Assembly: GCA_964431965.1 (NCBI GenBank)
Contig: CAYSLU010000036.1
Coordinates: 1-44,701 of the forward strand
From: CAYSLU01 sp964431965
GTDB taxonomy: Bacteria; Verrucomicrobiota; Kiritimatiellia; CAIKKV01; CAYSLU01
DNA length: 44,701 bases
Direction of reading: 5' to 3'
Below are positions 16,114-23,609 of this stretch, one piece after another. Under the pieces are notes generated by a model. It saw nothing but the letters and a program-made list of their open reading frames with translations. It ran no database searches and had not been told where the DNA came from. Position numbers and translations under genes: made by a program. The number at the start of each line of letters is the position of its first letter. Positions within the stretch are counted from its first letter, which is position 1.

Positions 16114-17460
16114 TCAGCGCGGCCTCCCATCGACCCACACGGACGTGCCGCGCTTGGCGGCCCAGGCCCGGAAGCCGGTGACGTTCTCGCCCCAGAGGGC
16201 GTTCCTAGCCCACGCCCCCGGGGCCGGCTTCCCGGCGCACTCCAGCTTGATCACCGGGAACAGACCCGTCGGCGCGAGCGGCGGCAAGCCCCCGAGGATC
16301 AGGGCCTCGCCGGTTTGCGTGACGGACAGCGCCTGGCCGGTCGTCAGGAGCGTCGCCCGTTCGATCCGGGTTCCCAGATCGTGCAGGCGCAGAGTCGGCT
16401 GGCCGTCGTATGAACGCAAGAGGATGAACAGATCGTTGCCCTTCACGGTCTGCCAGCCGAACACGCCGATCGTGATGGCATCCCCCCGCTCGCTGCCGTA
16501 GATCGCCTCGCCGTGAACCTCCATCCACTTCCCGATCGCGGTCACGCGCTCGACATACTCCGCCGGGAGCTGCCCGTCCGCGTCGGGCCCGACATTCAGG
16601 AGGAGGTTGCCTTCGCGGCGGGCGCACTCCACGAGCAGCTCAAGAAGGGCTTCTGTGCTGAGCCACCGCCCGCCCTCGGTGTACCCCCAGAGCCGGGTCG
16701 TGCTGGTGAAGCACGCCTCCCAGAGGTGGAGGCTGCTGGTGTGGATGCCCATCTCGGGCGTTCCGAAGTCGCCGAGCTCATCCTCCTTGGGAACGCCGGG
16801 GTGCCCGTACAGCCGCCAGTAGTAGGAATGCTGCGGCGACTCGAGCCGGTCGTTGATCAGGATGTCCGGCTGAAGGGAGCGGATCATCGCGATCAGCTCG
16901 CGGCTCGGCAGATCCTTCGACGTGCGGGGCCAGAGTCCGTCGAACCACAGGACATCGATTTTCCCGTACCGGGTCAGCAGTTCGCGCACCTGATCGAAGA
17001 CGTACTGCCGGATGATCGCCCAGCCCTCGGGATCGCGCTCCGGCCCGTCGTACCAGGCTGGGATCCGCCAGTCGAGCAGCGAGTAGTAGAGGCCGACCCG
17101 CAAGCCTTCGGCGCGGAACGCGTCCACGTAGTCGCGGACGAAATCGCGCCGGGGCGCCTGGCAGGCGCTGGAATAGTCCGTCGTCTTCGTATCCCAGAGG
17201 CAATACCCGTCGTGGTGCCGGGTCGTCAGCACCGCATACTTCATGCCGCCCTGCCTGGCCACTTTGGCCCACGCCTTGGGATCGTAGAGCTTCGGGTCCC
17301 ACCGGCACGCAGCGTCGGCGTATTCCTTCTGGTCGAGGCACTGGTGGTAGAGCACCTGCTCGCCGTGCCCGTAGACCGCGTAGGGGCCCCAATGGATGAA
17401 CATCCCGTAGCGGGCCTCGTCGAACCATTTCCACTTGTCGGGAATGTCGGCTTTCTTCAC
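16114..17460 (-). CDS. alpha-L-fucosidase, GH29
   Basis: A 448-residue GH29 enzyme. Signature segments are WFDEARYGMFIHWGPYAV near the N-terminus, TTRHHDGYCLWDTKTTDY (about residues 79-95), VGLYYSLLDW (122-131) and IDVLWFDG with the predicted nucleophile Asp174. NLLLNVGPDADG follows toward the C-terminal end of the barrel. These enzymes release alpha-linked L-fucose with retention. The start is taken as GTG at 17460 because AGGAG lies 8 bases upstream and the protein then begins at the family N-terminus; an upstream ATG would add 20 unrelated residues. No signal peptide, so cytoplasmic action on imported fuco-oligosaccharides is likely. The gene stands alone between two copies of a MITE-like element. 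Confidence 0.92.
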   Translation of the reverse strand: MKKADIPDKWKWFDEARYGMFIHWGPYAVYGHGEQVLYHQCLDQKEYADAACRWDPKLYDPKAWAKVARQGGMKYAVLTTRHHDGYCLWDTKTTDYSSACQAPRRDFVRDYVDAFRAEGLRVGLYYSLLDWRIPAWYDGPERDPEGWAIIRQYVFDQVRELLTRYGKIDVLWFDGLWPRTSKDLPSRELIAMIRSLQPDILINDRLESPQHSYYWRLYGHPGVPKEDELGDFGTPEMGIHTSSLHLWEACFTSTTRLWGYTEGGRWLSTEALLELLVECARREGNLLLNVGPDADGQLPAEYVERVTAIGKWMEVHGEAIYGSERGDAITIGVFGWQTVKGNDLFILLRSYDGQPTLRLHDLGTRIERATLLTTGQALSVTQTGEALILGGLPPLAPTGLFPVIKLECAGKPAPGAWARNALWGENVTGFRAWAAKRGTSVWVDGRPR

Positions 17461-17557
17461 GGGGCGATCTCCTGCGCAACAAACGCGTAAGGATGAGATG
17501 AACACACAGTCGGGCGACACTCAAGCTGATCTTGGACCCGGTCTTCGGCGACTACCA

Positions 17558-17708
17558 GTGTGCGGTCTCGGAAATGGGCGTTCAAAATGAAAGTCATCCT
17601 GAGCAAAGCGAAGGATCTCTTGCCGTGCGATCAGGCCTGAGATTCCTCGCTCCGCTCGGAATGACAAGCACTTACGCGTTCTGCATCGTCAATCGCGAGA
17701 CAGCACAC
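17558..17708. mobile_element. MITE-like element, copy 2 (151 bp)
   Basis: Same length and orientation as copy 1, with about 19 differences. The left end is GTGTGCGGTC and the right end GACAGCACAC. No TA flank is visible here. The right end is followed after 2 bases by GTGTGCTG (17711-17718), which pairs with the right terminal repeat and looks like the start of another element end. The most conserved core is around tcctgagcaaagcgaaggatct. Copies 1 and 2 bracket the fucosidase gene. Confidence 0.75.
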
Positions 17709-17740
17709 GAGTGTGCTGATGCAAAGAATTGCCCGAAAAC

Positions 17741-17760
17741 GGCCGTATTTCGGCCTTTTT
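17741..17760 (+). terminator. intrinsic terminator-like hairpin
   Basis: GGCCG-TATTT-CGGCC followed by five T. The complement also ends in a short T run after the stem, so it could work in both directions. No gene on the plus strand ends nearby. It may insulate the fucosidase gene from reading upstream of it. Confidence 0.6.
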
Positions 17761-17832
17761 CATGAGTCTGCTCAAAAAACCACGACATTCGTCTTGCGTA
17801 GTTCATTGATAACACGTAGGTTGCGCAAATTC

Positions 17833-17856
17833 AAAAGTCCAGTCAACTGGACTTTT
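17833..17856. terminator. symmetrical terminator-like hairpin
   Basis: AAAAGTCCAGT-CA-ACTGGACTTTT: an 11-base-pair stem with A and T runs at the ends, able to act on either strand. On the minus strand it lies downstream of the cassette-like genes and could end their transcription. Confidence 0.55.
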
Positions 17857-18266
17857 CTGTTTCTGTGGCCCTAGGACGAGGGCTGGTGGCGTCATTGTGA
17901 TCTGGCACGGGACTGCGGCGGCCTCGTAGCGGCCGCCCTTCACGGTGCAACAGGAGGTCGGGCGTTATGTCGTCATCCACCACCGCTCCGATACTGCAAT
18001 GCCGAGTCTTCACATCTCGCAGTCGCTTGTCTGCCGCTGCGCGCATGAGCCGATTGTTGATTGTTGAGACGTGACACTCATGGCCCGCTCGCCGGTTTGA
18101 AAGGGGAGGAAGAGGAGCGTCTGGTCCTCCTCTCCCTCCAATTACAGACGCGAGAGAACGGCGGCCTGGTCCGGCACCGCCGGACAGGGCGCCGTTGTCG
18201 AGCCTCCGTGCCCTTTTCCCCCGTGCCTGTGTCTCCGTGGTTCAATTCTTCTCTTCCTCTTGTTTG

Positions 18267-18322
18267 GCCAACGCTCCGGCGAACCGGCGGCGCGCCAGCG
18301 ACGTACGGTTCCGCCGGTTGGC
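18267..18322 (-). other. attC-like integron recombination site (attC-1)
   Basis: Read on the minus strand, it begins GCCAAC and ends GTTGGC (perfect R-box pair). Inside is an imperfect stem in which the first arm (CGGCGGAACCGTACG) carries an extra G and an extra T relative to the second arm, 5 base pairs apart. The segment GAGC is unpaired next to the R' box. Extrahelical bases on one arm plus an unpaired spacer are hallmarks of attC sites. It begins 19 bases past the stop of the membrane-protein gene, where a cassette attC belongs. R' is GTTGGCC, so it fits the invariant GTT but not the full GTTRRRY consensus. Confidence 0.5.
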
Positions 18323-18340
18323 GGCTCCTCTCGTTGTTGC

Positions 18341-19642
18341 TCAAACATCTGAATCAGTTGGCGGCGATGGGGGGATTCGTGTTGTCCTGATCCACCACAG
18401 GAGAACAGCCGACGGGACCAGGAAGGCCACGCCCGCCACGGGAACAATGATATGGGACTGTTCACCGTTGAACTTCGCGCAAAGAACCAGACACGCAAAG
18501 ACGACCAGCAACGCGTAGATGATCTCGACCACAGCGTACCCGACCCACCGTACGATCTGAGACCGTTTCCTGCTGATGAGAAGTATACCTGTTACAGATA
18601 GTCCAATCAGCCCAACAACGGTCACAACGAACCTGATGGGAACCGTCAGTATGCCCCTGATATCCTTCGCAACCGGGTGGTTCGACAGAAGAATGACGGC
18701 TACAAGAAACAGCCCTCCGATCACCGCTCCCGTGAACTCGGCGAGGCCGGCCGTCACCCCCATCATCAACCCAAACAGGCAGAGATTTGACAGGAATAGA
18801 TACAGGAGTCGGTTCTTTCGCGGGGCAAATAGGGCCTCGTCCAGCCTTCGCCGGATGCCGGCCACGGCGACGGGCACCAGTACCTGGCAATCGTTTCCGG
18901 CAAGGTGCTCTGCCCCCATGGCTTTGTCCAATACACTCGACAGCTCAATGCGATGGGCAACCCGCGCGAGGATCTCCCTCACAGGTCGCGGAAGACTCGC
19001 AACGCGCCGAATTCCGGCCGTCAGGACATTCGCGTGCGGTGAGCCTTTCGTCCGCGACGTGACATAGTCGATCACGATGGATTCCATCGCCTTCATGATG
19101 GCGTCCTCATGGGGTCGAAGCGCCACTCCGACGCGTCTTCGGAAGGAGAGCCGCCATGCCAGAACCGCGTAGCCTACAGGCAAGCACCCGAGCAGGCACG
19201 CGAGGGGGATGACGATGTACCGGGCCATGGCGCTGGATTCAACGACGGTCAGCCATCCATCCGCGGTCAAGATCAGGAAGAGAAGGTTCAGCGCCAGACC
19301 GAAGAGGCCGAAGCCCGTCGCGACGAGGGCAGACATTGTCACGATGCGACCGACGGAGACGGTCGCGTTGGCGAAACCGGAGAGTGGGTGTGCCGTCCCG
19401 GCAGATCGGGCACCGTGCAACCCATCTGCTTCACGTGCGCGCCTCCTCCTTCTCCAGTCCACGATGAGCAGTACGGTACCCGCGACGAAGAGGAACGGCG
19501 CACCAAGGAGGCCGAACACCTCAAGCGGCGTCATCTGTCTGCTCGTGTTTCCGATGGAGGCAACGGATGCCACGCACCCCGCCATGCCAATCACGGTCAA
19601 GAGCGGACTCGAAATTAGCAGCAGTATGGCCAGCTTCCTCAT
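18341..19642 (-). CDS. polytopic membrane protein, unknown function (putative cassette gene)
   Basis: A 433-residue protein with about nine hydrophobic segments: two near the N-terminus, two around residues 95-165, and five between 280 and 417. A hydrophilic domain of about 110 residues lies between the fourth and fifth. The first segment resembles a signal anchor (LAILLLISSPLLTVIGMAGC). Charged RRRRR follows the second helix, supporting a cytoplasmic loop. No transporter, kinase or protease motif is recognisable. GAGAAG about 6 bases before the ATG is a weak ribosome binding site. GC content looks lower than in neighbouring operons. It is followed by an attC-like palindrome and preceded by another, with no integrase nearby. 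Confidence 0.7.
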   Translation of the reverse strand: MRKLAILLLISSPLLTVIGMAGCVASVASIGNTSRQMTPLEVFGLLGAPFLFVAGTVLLIVDWRRRRRAREADGLHGARSAGTAHPLSGFANATVSVGRIVTMSALVATGFGLFGLALNLLFLILTADGWLTVVESSAMARYIVIPLACLLGCLPVGYAVLAWRLSFRRRVGVALRPHEDAIMKAMESIVIDYVTSRTKGSPHANVLTAGIRRVASLPRPVREILARVAHRIELSSVLDKAMGAEHLAGNDCQVLVPVAVAGIRRRLDEALFAPRKNRLLYLFLSNLCLFGLMMGVTAGLAEFTGAVIGGLFLVAVILLSNHPVAKDIRGILTVPIRFVVTVVGLIGLSVTGILLISRKRSQIVRWVGYAVVEIIYALLVVFACLVLCAKFNGEQSHIIVPVAGVAFLVPSAVLLWWIRTTRIPPSPPTDSDV

Positions 19643-19653
19643 GCTTGCTTCTC

Positions 19654-19714
19654 GCCAACATTGCGTCTAACGGACGGCGAGCTTGCGGGCCGTACCGTTC
19701 AGGCGCTGGTTCGC
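19654..19714 (-). other. attC-like integron recombination site (attC-2)
   Basis: Minus strand: R'' GCGAAC, then arm GCGCCTGAACGGTACGGC, a loop of about 10, arm GCCGTCCGTTAGACGC, spacer AAT, R' GTTGGC. The arms pair at 15 of 16 positions if one G and one T of the first arm are bulged, again 5 base pairs apart as in attC-1. Both sites share GAAC-S-GTACG in the first arm. It lies 36 bases after the lipoprotein stop and 11 bases before the membrane-protein start, exactly between two same-strand genes. Confidence 0.55.
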
Positions 19715-19750
19715 AACTCGTTCATCATTTCAGTCTTCTGAGTGTCCTCT

Positions 19751-20098
19751 TCAGGTCTCCGACCACTCGCAAGTCACCGTTCCCGGTTGACCACAGCTCC
19801 CCGTCTCCATCAGAGACAACCCGAACCGAACTTGGTCCCGTAGGTCGAAGATAAACACGTACTGGGCGATGTAGCCAGCGGCAATGTCGCTCTTCGGTCG
19901 GGTCTCGTAGGCTGGAAAGAGCGCTTCAAGCGCCGCGATGGCTGTCGGTTCGTCAACCACATTGGTGACGCTCCTGGCCGCATCTGTCCCGTCCACGACG
20001 GTAACGCGTTGAGCGATGGTTGACGGGTGCGGCGTGGTTTGCGGCATGCAACCGATCGCCGTCAGCATTGCGATTACAGAGAGAATCAGCAACCTCAT
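19751..20098 (-). CDS. small lipoprotein, unknown function (putative cassette gene)
   Basis: A 115-residue protein starting MRLLILSVIAMLTAIGC, a lipoprotein signal peptide with lipobox AIGC and acylation Cys17. The mature part of about 98 residues is polar, with the segment ALEALFPAYETRPKSD and a C-terminal beta-like stretch containing two Cys (SCGQPGTVTCEW) that could form a disulfide. The start at 20098 is preferred over one 39 bases upstream because it places Met at the signal peptide. AGGGGA lies about 11 bases upstream. Not recognised. By position it is the first of two cassette-like genes, followed by attC-2. Confidence 0.65.
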   Translation of the reverse strand: MRLLILSVIAMLTAIGCMPQTTPHPSTIAQRVTVVDGTDAARSVTNVVDEPTAIAALEALFPAYETRPKSDIAAGYIAQYVFIFDLRDQVRFGLSLMETGSCGQPGTVTCEWSET

Positions 20099-20399
20099 CT
20101 CTGGTTCTTCCCCTGCCAACGTCAGGTTCATGGACATACAGTTCGGAAAGGCCGGAGACGGCCGGCTGGGAGGGCCGGTTCGCTAATGCACCCCCGCGCT
20201 TTCCGACATGCCGACGGGTGCTGCAACCGCCAGCATGGCGGGTATTATGTCCCGGTTTTCGGCGGGCTCAAGCGAAAAGGCGCGTCGCAACGGAGTGGCG
20301 ACACATTGGGCCGTGACGCGCTTCAGAAAAGAGCGAAGCCGCGCACCGACGCACGCACCCGATTCCTGCACGAGCCCGTCGCTCGCTCAGGCGCACGCA
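20099..20399. other. intergenic region with degenerate attC-like remnant
   Basis: Between the divergent lipoprotein gene and the GH95-like operon. On the minus strand GTTGGC (20115-20120) precedes the lipoprotein gene, and GCGAAC (20178-20183) matches the R'' box of attC-2. The arms between them do not pair well, so this would be a decayed site or the array boundary. The next 200 bases show no gene on either strand; no integrase gene is visible. Confidence 0.4.
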
Positions 20400-20427
20400 T
20401 TGACTGCGGAACGGGGGCTTCTATAGT
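20400..20427 (+). promoter_or_regulatory. sigma-70-type promoter of the GH95-like operon, leaderless type
   Basis: TTGACT at 20400-20405, a 16-base spacer and TATAGT at 20422-20427. The ATG at 20436 lies 8 bases after the -10 box, at the expected transcription start, and no ribosome binding site precedes it (only a C run). The geometry matches the toxin-antitoxin promoter at 1010-1037. Confidence 0.65.
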
Positions 20428-20435
20428 CTCCCCCC

Positions 20436-22793
20436 ATGAATACCGCATCCCCCTGGTGGGCTCGCAACCGGGAAGTCATGCCGTCCGACGCTGCGCCGGC
20501 GCCGTTCGATCTGGCGGCGCGGCTGGCTCAGCACAATCCCCGGTGGGCGCCGGCCGACGGGCCGATCGGCTACTGGTCCGCCGGGGTCCCGATCGGCAAC
20601 GGCGATTTCGGCGCGCTCCTCTACGGGCCGCCGGAGAACCTGACGCTGCTGCTTGGCAAGAATGACCTCTGGATCCGGAACAATGAGCGCAGCTATTTCC
20701 CGGCCGCGAGCTATGCCGAGCTGCTGCGGATGTACCGCGCCGGGGACCGCGCCGCTTTCGAGGCCCTGCTCCCAAAGGGCGACAACTGGGCTGACCGCTT
20801 CCGTCCCAGCACGGCCACCAACGGCGGCTTCTTCCGGCTGAGCCTAGCCGAGGGGTCCGCGACCAACAAGCTTCAGCAGGAGCTCCATCTGCACGATGCG
20901 ACCTGGCGCGCATCGTTCGAGGCCTCGGGGCTCGACAATCAGTGGGCCGTTCCGCCCGATTTCGACCTGGCGGCCTTCGCCTCCGCGCCGGATGAGGTCA
21001 TCGTCCTTCGAGTCCGCCGGCATCGCCTGCCGCTTCGATCCATGACCTGGCGGCTCAACCGCGAGAAGCACGAGCTGCTCCCGGACGCCACGGTTGGCTG
21101 CGAGGGCGCGCTCGCCTGGGTGGAGCAGGAGCTGTTGAAGGGCGACCGCTACGCGCTCGCCCTCCTCCAGGCCGGCCCGACGCCGCACGTGACCCAGGCC
21201 GGCCGCTCGGTGATCGGCGAGACCTCGACCGACACGGAGCACGAGGTGACCTTCTACCTGGCGGCCGCCAGCCAGCGCGACAGCCGCGATCCGCGCGCGC
21301 TCGCCTGCGCCCGCGTGACCGGGGCCGCGCGCAAAGGGTGGGACGCGCTGCACGAAACCCACCGCGCGCACTGGGCCATGCAGTGGGAGCGCGGCTGGGT
21401 CACGTGCTCCGACGCCGCGGTCGAACGGCCCTGGTACATTTCCAACTACCTGTGCGCGTCGACGGTGCGCCCGGGCAAGGTGTCGCCCGGCCTGCAAGGC
21501 ATGTGGATCAAGGAGAACTTCCCCCCGTGGGGCGCCGACTTCCACGGCAACGTGAACATCCAGGCGGTCTACATGGGGCTGATGGGTGCCAACCGCATGG
21601 AGTATTTCGAGCCGTACGCCCGGCTCTATCACGAGATGCGGCCGCAGTGCCAGAAGGATACCCACGAGTATTTCGGAACCGAAGGCGCCCGCTTTCCCCA
21701 TGCCGGGGGGATCGAGGGGCACGAGCTGGCGGAGTGGAACTGGCCCGCGCTGGCCGCTTCGATCGGGCCCAGCGCCTGGATCGCGCGCCTGTTCTGGTGG
21801 GCCTACCAACACACGCTGGACCGCGAGTTCCTGGCGGAGGTCGGCTACCCGATCCTCAAGGACGTCGCCCTCTTCTACGCCGGGCTTCTGAAACTCTCCG
21901 GCAAGGGCCTGGACGCCCGCTATCGCGTCGAGCCGAGCATCTACAGTGAATATTATGCGACCACGTTCGACGCGTGGGGGACGGATTCGATCTACGACGT
22001 CATCTGCATGCGGAATGCCTTCCAACAGGCAGCGGACGCAGCCGACGCGTTGACCCAGCATGGCGACCTGGCGCAACAGTGGCGAACCTTGCTCAGCGAA
22101 CTGCCCGATCTGCCGGCGAATGAAGAAAACATCTGGATGGCCTTTCCCGCCCATCCGAAGAACGTCAAGGTCGAGGCCGGCAGCTGGTGCTACCCGATCT
22201 TTCCGGGCGAGATGGCCAGCGCGTTTCACGGGTCGGCTGTTGAACGCCGCCAGGCCCAGGCGACCTGGGCCTATGCCCGCAACAACTGCAAGAGCGCATG
22301 GTGTGCGGGCTGTCCCGTCGTGGCCGCCGCCCGGATGGGCGACGCCGAGTGGGCCTTTCGGTACGCGTCGGGGCTCTCGAAGAACGGGCTCAGCGGCGCT
22401 CCGGCCGGCGGCATTATGCAGGCGGAACACGGCACCGGCATGACGTTGGCCTTGAACAACATGCTCCTGCTCGGGGTCGAGGACCGGCTGGTCCTCTTTG
22501 CCGGCATCCCGGTCACGGTCGATGCGGCCTTCCACTCGCTCCGGGCGCCGGGCGCGATTCTCGTCAGCGCCGGGCAGAGCGGCGGCCAGGTGACCTACGC
22601 CGCCTTTCAGGCGCTGCACGGCGGAACGGTGCGTGTCCTGAATCCCTTTGATCCGGGCGCCGGGAAAGCGGTGCAGCTGTGCGTGCGCCACGCCGGCACC
22701 GGCGCGGTGGTCGGCCGATGGGAGAAGCCTTGGCGCGAAGTGGTGGAATGGACGGCGGAACCGGGCGCCCTGTACCGGCTGGAACGGGTATGA
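20436..22793 (+). CDS. GH95-like glycoside hydrolase (alpha-L-fucosidase/galactosidase type)
   Basis: A 785-residue protein without signal peptide. The N-terminal GH95-type beta domain has WSAGVPIGNGDFGALLYG. The (alpha/alpha)6 barrel includes the long segment with GLQGMWIKENFPPWGADFHGNVNIQ. The Asn-x-Asn pair (372 and 374) matches the two Asn that assist catalysis in characterised GH95 fucosidases. Near residue 664 the family DGNFG-type motif appears as AEHGTG, so the expected Asp position holds Glu. GH95 enzymes invert alpha-1,2-linked L-fucose or L-galactose. First gene of a four-gene operon; its stop overlaps the next ATG. Family assignment is reasonably secure, the substrate is not. Confidence 0.75.
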   Translation: MNTASPWWARNREVMPSDAAPAPFDLAARLAQHNPRWAPADGPIGYWSAGVPIGNGDFGALLYGPPENLTLLLGKNDLWIRNNERSYFPAASYAELLRMYRAGDRAAFEALLPKGDNWADRFRPSTATNGGFFRLSLAEGSATNKLQQELHLHDATWRASFEASGLDNQWAVPPDFDLAAFASAPDEVIVLRVRRHRLPLRSMTWRLNREKHELLPDATVGCEGALAWVEQELLKGDRYALALLQAGPTPHVTQAGRSVIGETSTDTEHEVTFYLAAASQRDSRDPRALACARVTGAARKGWDALHETHRAHWAMQWERGWVTCSDAAVERPWYISNYLCASTVRPGKVSPGLQGMWIKENFPPWGADFHGNVNIQAVYMGLMGANRMEYFEPYARLYHEMRPQCQKDTHEYFGTEGARFPHAGGIEGHELAEWNWPALAASIGPSAWIARLFWWAYQHTLDREFLAEVGYPILKDVALFYAGLLKLSGKGLDARYRVEPSIYSEYYATTFDAWGTDSIYDVICMRNAFQQAADAADALTQHGDLAQQWRTLLSELPDLPANEENIWMAFPAHPKNVKVEAGSWCYPIFPGEMASAFHGSAVERRQAQATWAYARNNCKSAWCAGCPVVAAARMGDAEWAFRYASGLSKNGLSGAPAGGIMQAEHGTGMTLALNNMLLLGVEDRLVLFAGIPVTVDAAFHSLRAPGAILVSAGQSGGQVTYAAFQALHGGTVRVLNPFDPGAGKAVQLCVRHAGTGAVVGRWEKPWREVVEWTAEPGALYRLERV

Positions 22794-23605
22794 GAACCCT
22801 CCGCCTGCCCGCCCGCTACTACGAGCAGTTTGGTGCCGACTACACCCGCGAAGTGCCGGGTGAAGGATATGGCGGATGGAAGACCGCGGAGCTCGAAGTC
22901 TCGTGGCATCATACCGCCGTGGTGGTGATGCACGCGTGGGACGTGCAACCGATCGGGAAGGATCCGGTTGGCTACAGCGAATGCGAGTATCTGCCACGGG
23001 CCGACTCCATCTGCCGGAACGTGTTCCCCGGGCTTCTCGCCGCGATTCGCGCGAGCGGCTTCACGTTGTTTCACGTGGTCGGACACAGCGGCTACTACGA
23101 GCACCTGCCGGGCTACCAGCGCGCGGTCGCGCTCGCGGGTCCCGAGCCGGCGCCCCTGCCGAGGGTCACAAGCGATTCCGTCTTGGATAAGCTGCAGCAC
23201 TTTCGCTCCGAGAATGTCTGGCCCGGAAAGTCGAATCTGGCGCTGCGCGAGAGCAGTCGAACCGCCACGGATTTCCATCCCGCCGCGCGGCCGCAGGGCG
23301 CCGAAGGCGTGGCGGCCAACGCCCATCAGCTGACAGCGCTCTGCCGGGAAGCCGGCGTCAACCATCTCATCTATGCCGGTTTCACCATCGGCGGCTGCCT
23401 GCTCGGCTCGCCGGGCGGAATGGCGGACATGCAGAAGAGGGGCGTGATGTGCTCCGTCCTGCGCGAAGCCGTGACCGCCGTTGAGAACCGCGAGACCGCA
23501 CGGCAGGAGCTCTCGAAGCAACTGGAGCTCTGGCGCGTCGCGCTGCTCTTCGGGTTCGTCTTTGGCGTGGACGATCTCGTTGAGGCGCTCAAGAAGGGAA
23601 CGTAA
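22790..23605 (+). CDS. isochorismatase-like cysteine hydrolase
   Basis: A 271-residue protein. The N-terminal strand TAVVVMHAWDV and the C-terminal core GVNHLIYAGFTIGGCLLGSPGGM correspond to the nucleophile-elbow region of the isochorismatase-like superfamily, with a candidate catalytic Cys in GGCLL. In the first strand His replaces the usual Asp two positions after the hydrophobic run, with an Asp nearby, so the triad may be rearranged. Superfamily members hydrolyse amides or vinyl ethers such as nicotinamide or N-carbamoyl compounds. Its ATG overlaps the GH95-like stop (ATGA), so it is translationally coupled to a glycosidase. An amide-bearing sugar or a stress-related metabolite is conceivable. 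Confidence 0.6.
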   Translation: MRTLRLPARYYEQFGADYTREVPGEGYGGWKTAELEVSWHHTAVVVMHAWDVQPIGKDPVGYSECEYLPRADSICRNVFPGLLAAIRASGFTLFHVVGHSGYYEHLPGYQRAVALAGPEPAPLPRVTSDSVLDKLQHFRSENVWPGKSNLALRESSRTATDFHPAARPQGAEGVAANAHQLTALCREAGVNHLIYAGFTIGGCLLGSPGGMADMQKRGVMCSVLREAVTAVENRETARQELSKQLELWRVALLFGFVFGVDDLVEALKKGT

Positions 23606-23609
23606 GCCG

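Larger units (their letters stand above)
17461..18266. other. intergenic region: MITE-like copy 2, two terminator hairpins, palindrome
   Basis: About 800 bases without a convincing gene. It holds the second MITE-like element, two T-tract hairpins (separate entries), and a GGCGGCC-tcgtagc-GGCCGCC hairpin at 17917-17937. Short frames such as 17843-18046 read through these repeats and are not protein-like. A stretch near 18208-18250 reading ttttcccccgtgcctgtgtctccgtgg looks like a degenerate dispersed repeat. Confidence 0.55.

Noticed and set aside
17843..18046. 67-codon minus-strand frame
   Set aside because: Runs through a terminator-like hairpin and a GGCGGCC palindrome; no protein character.
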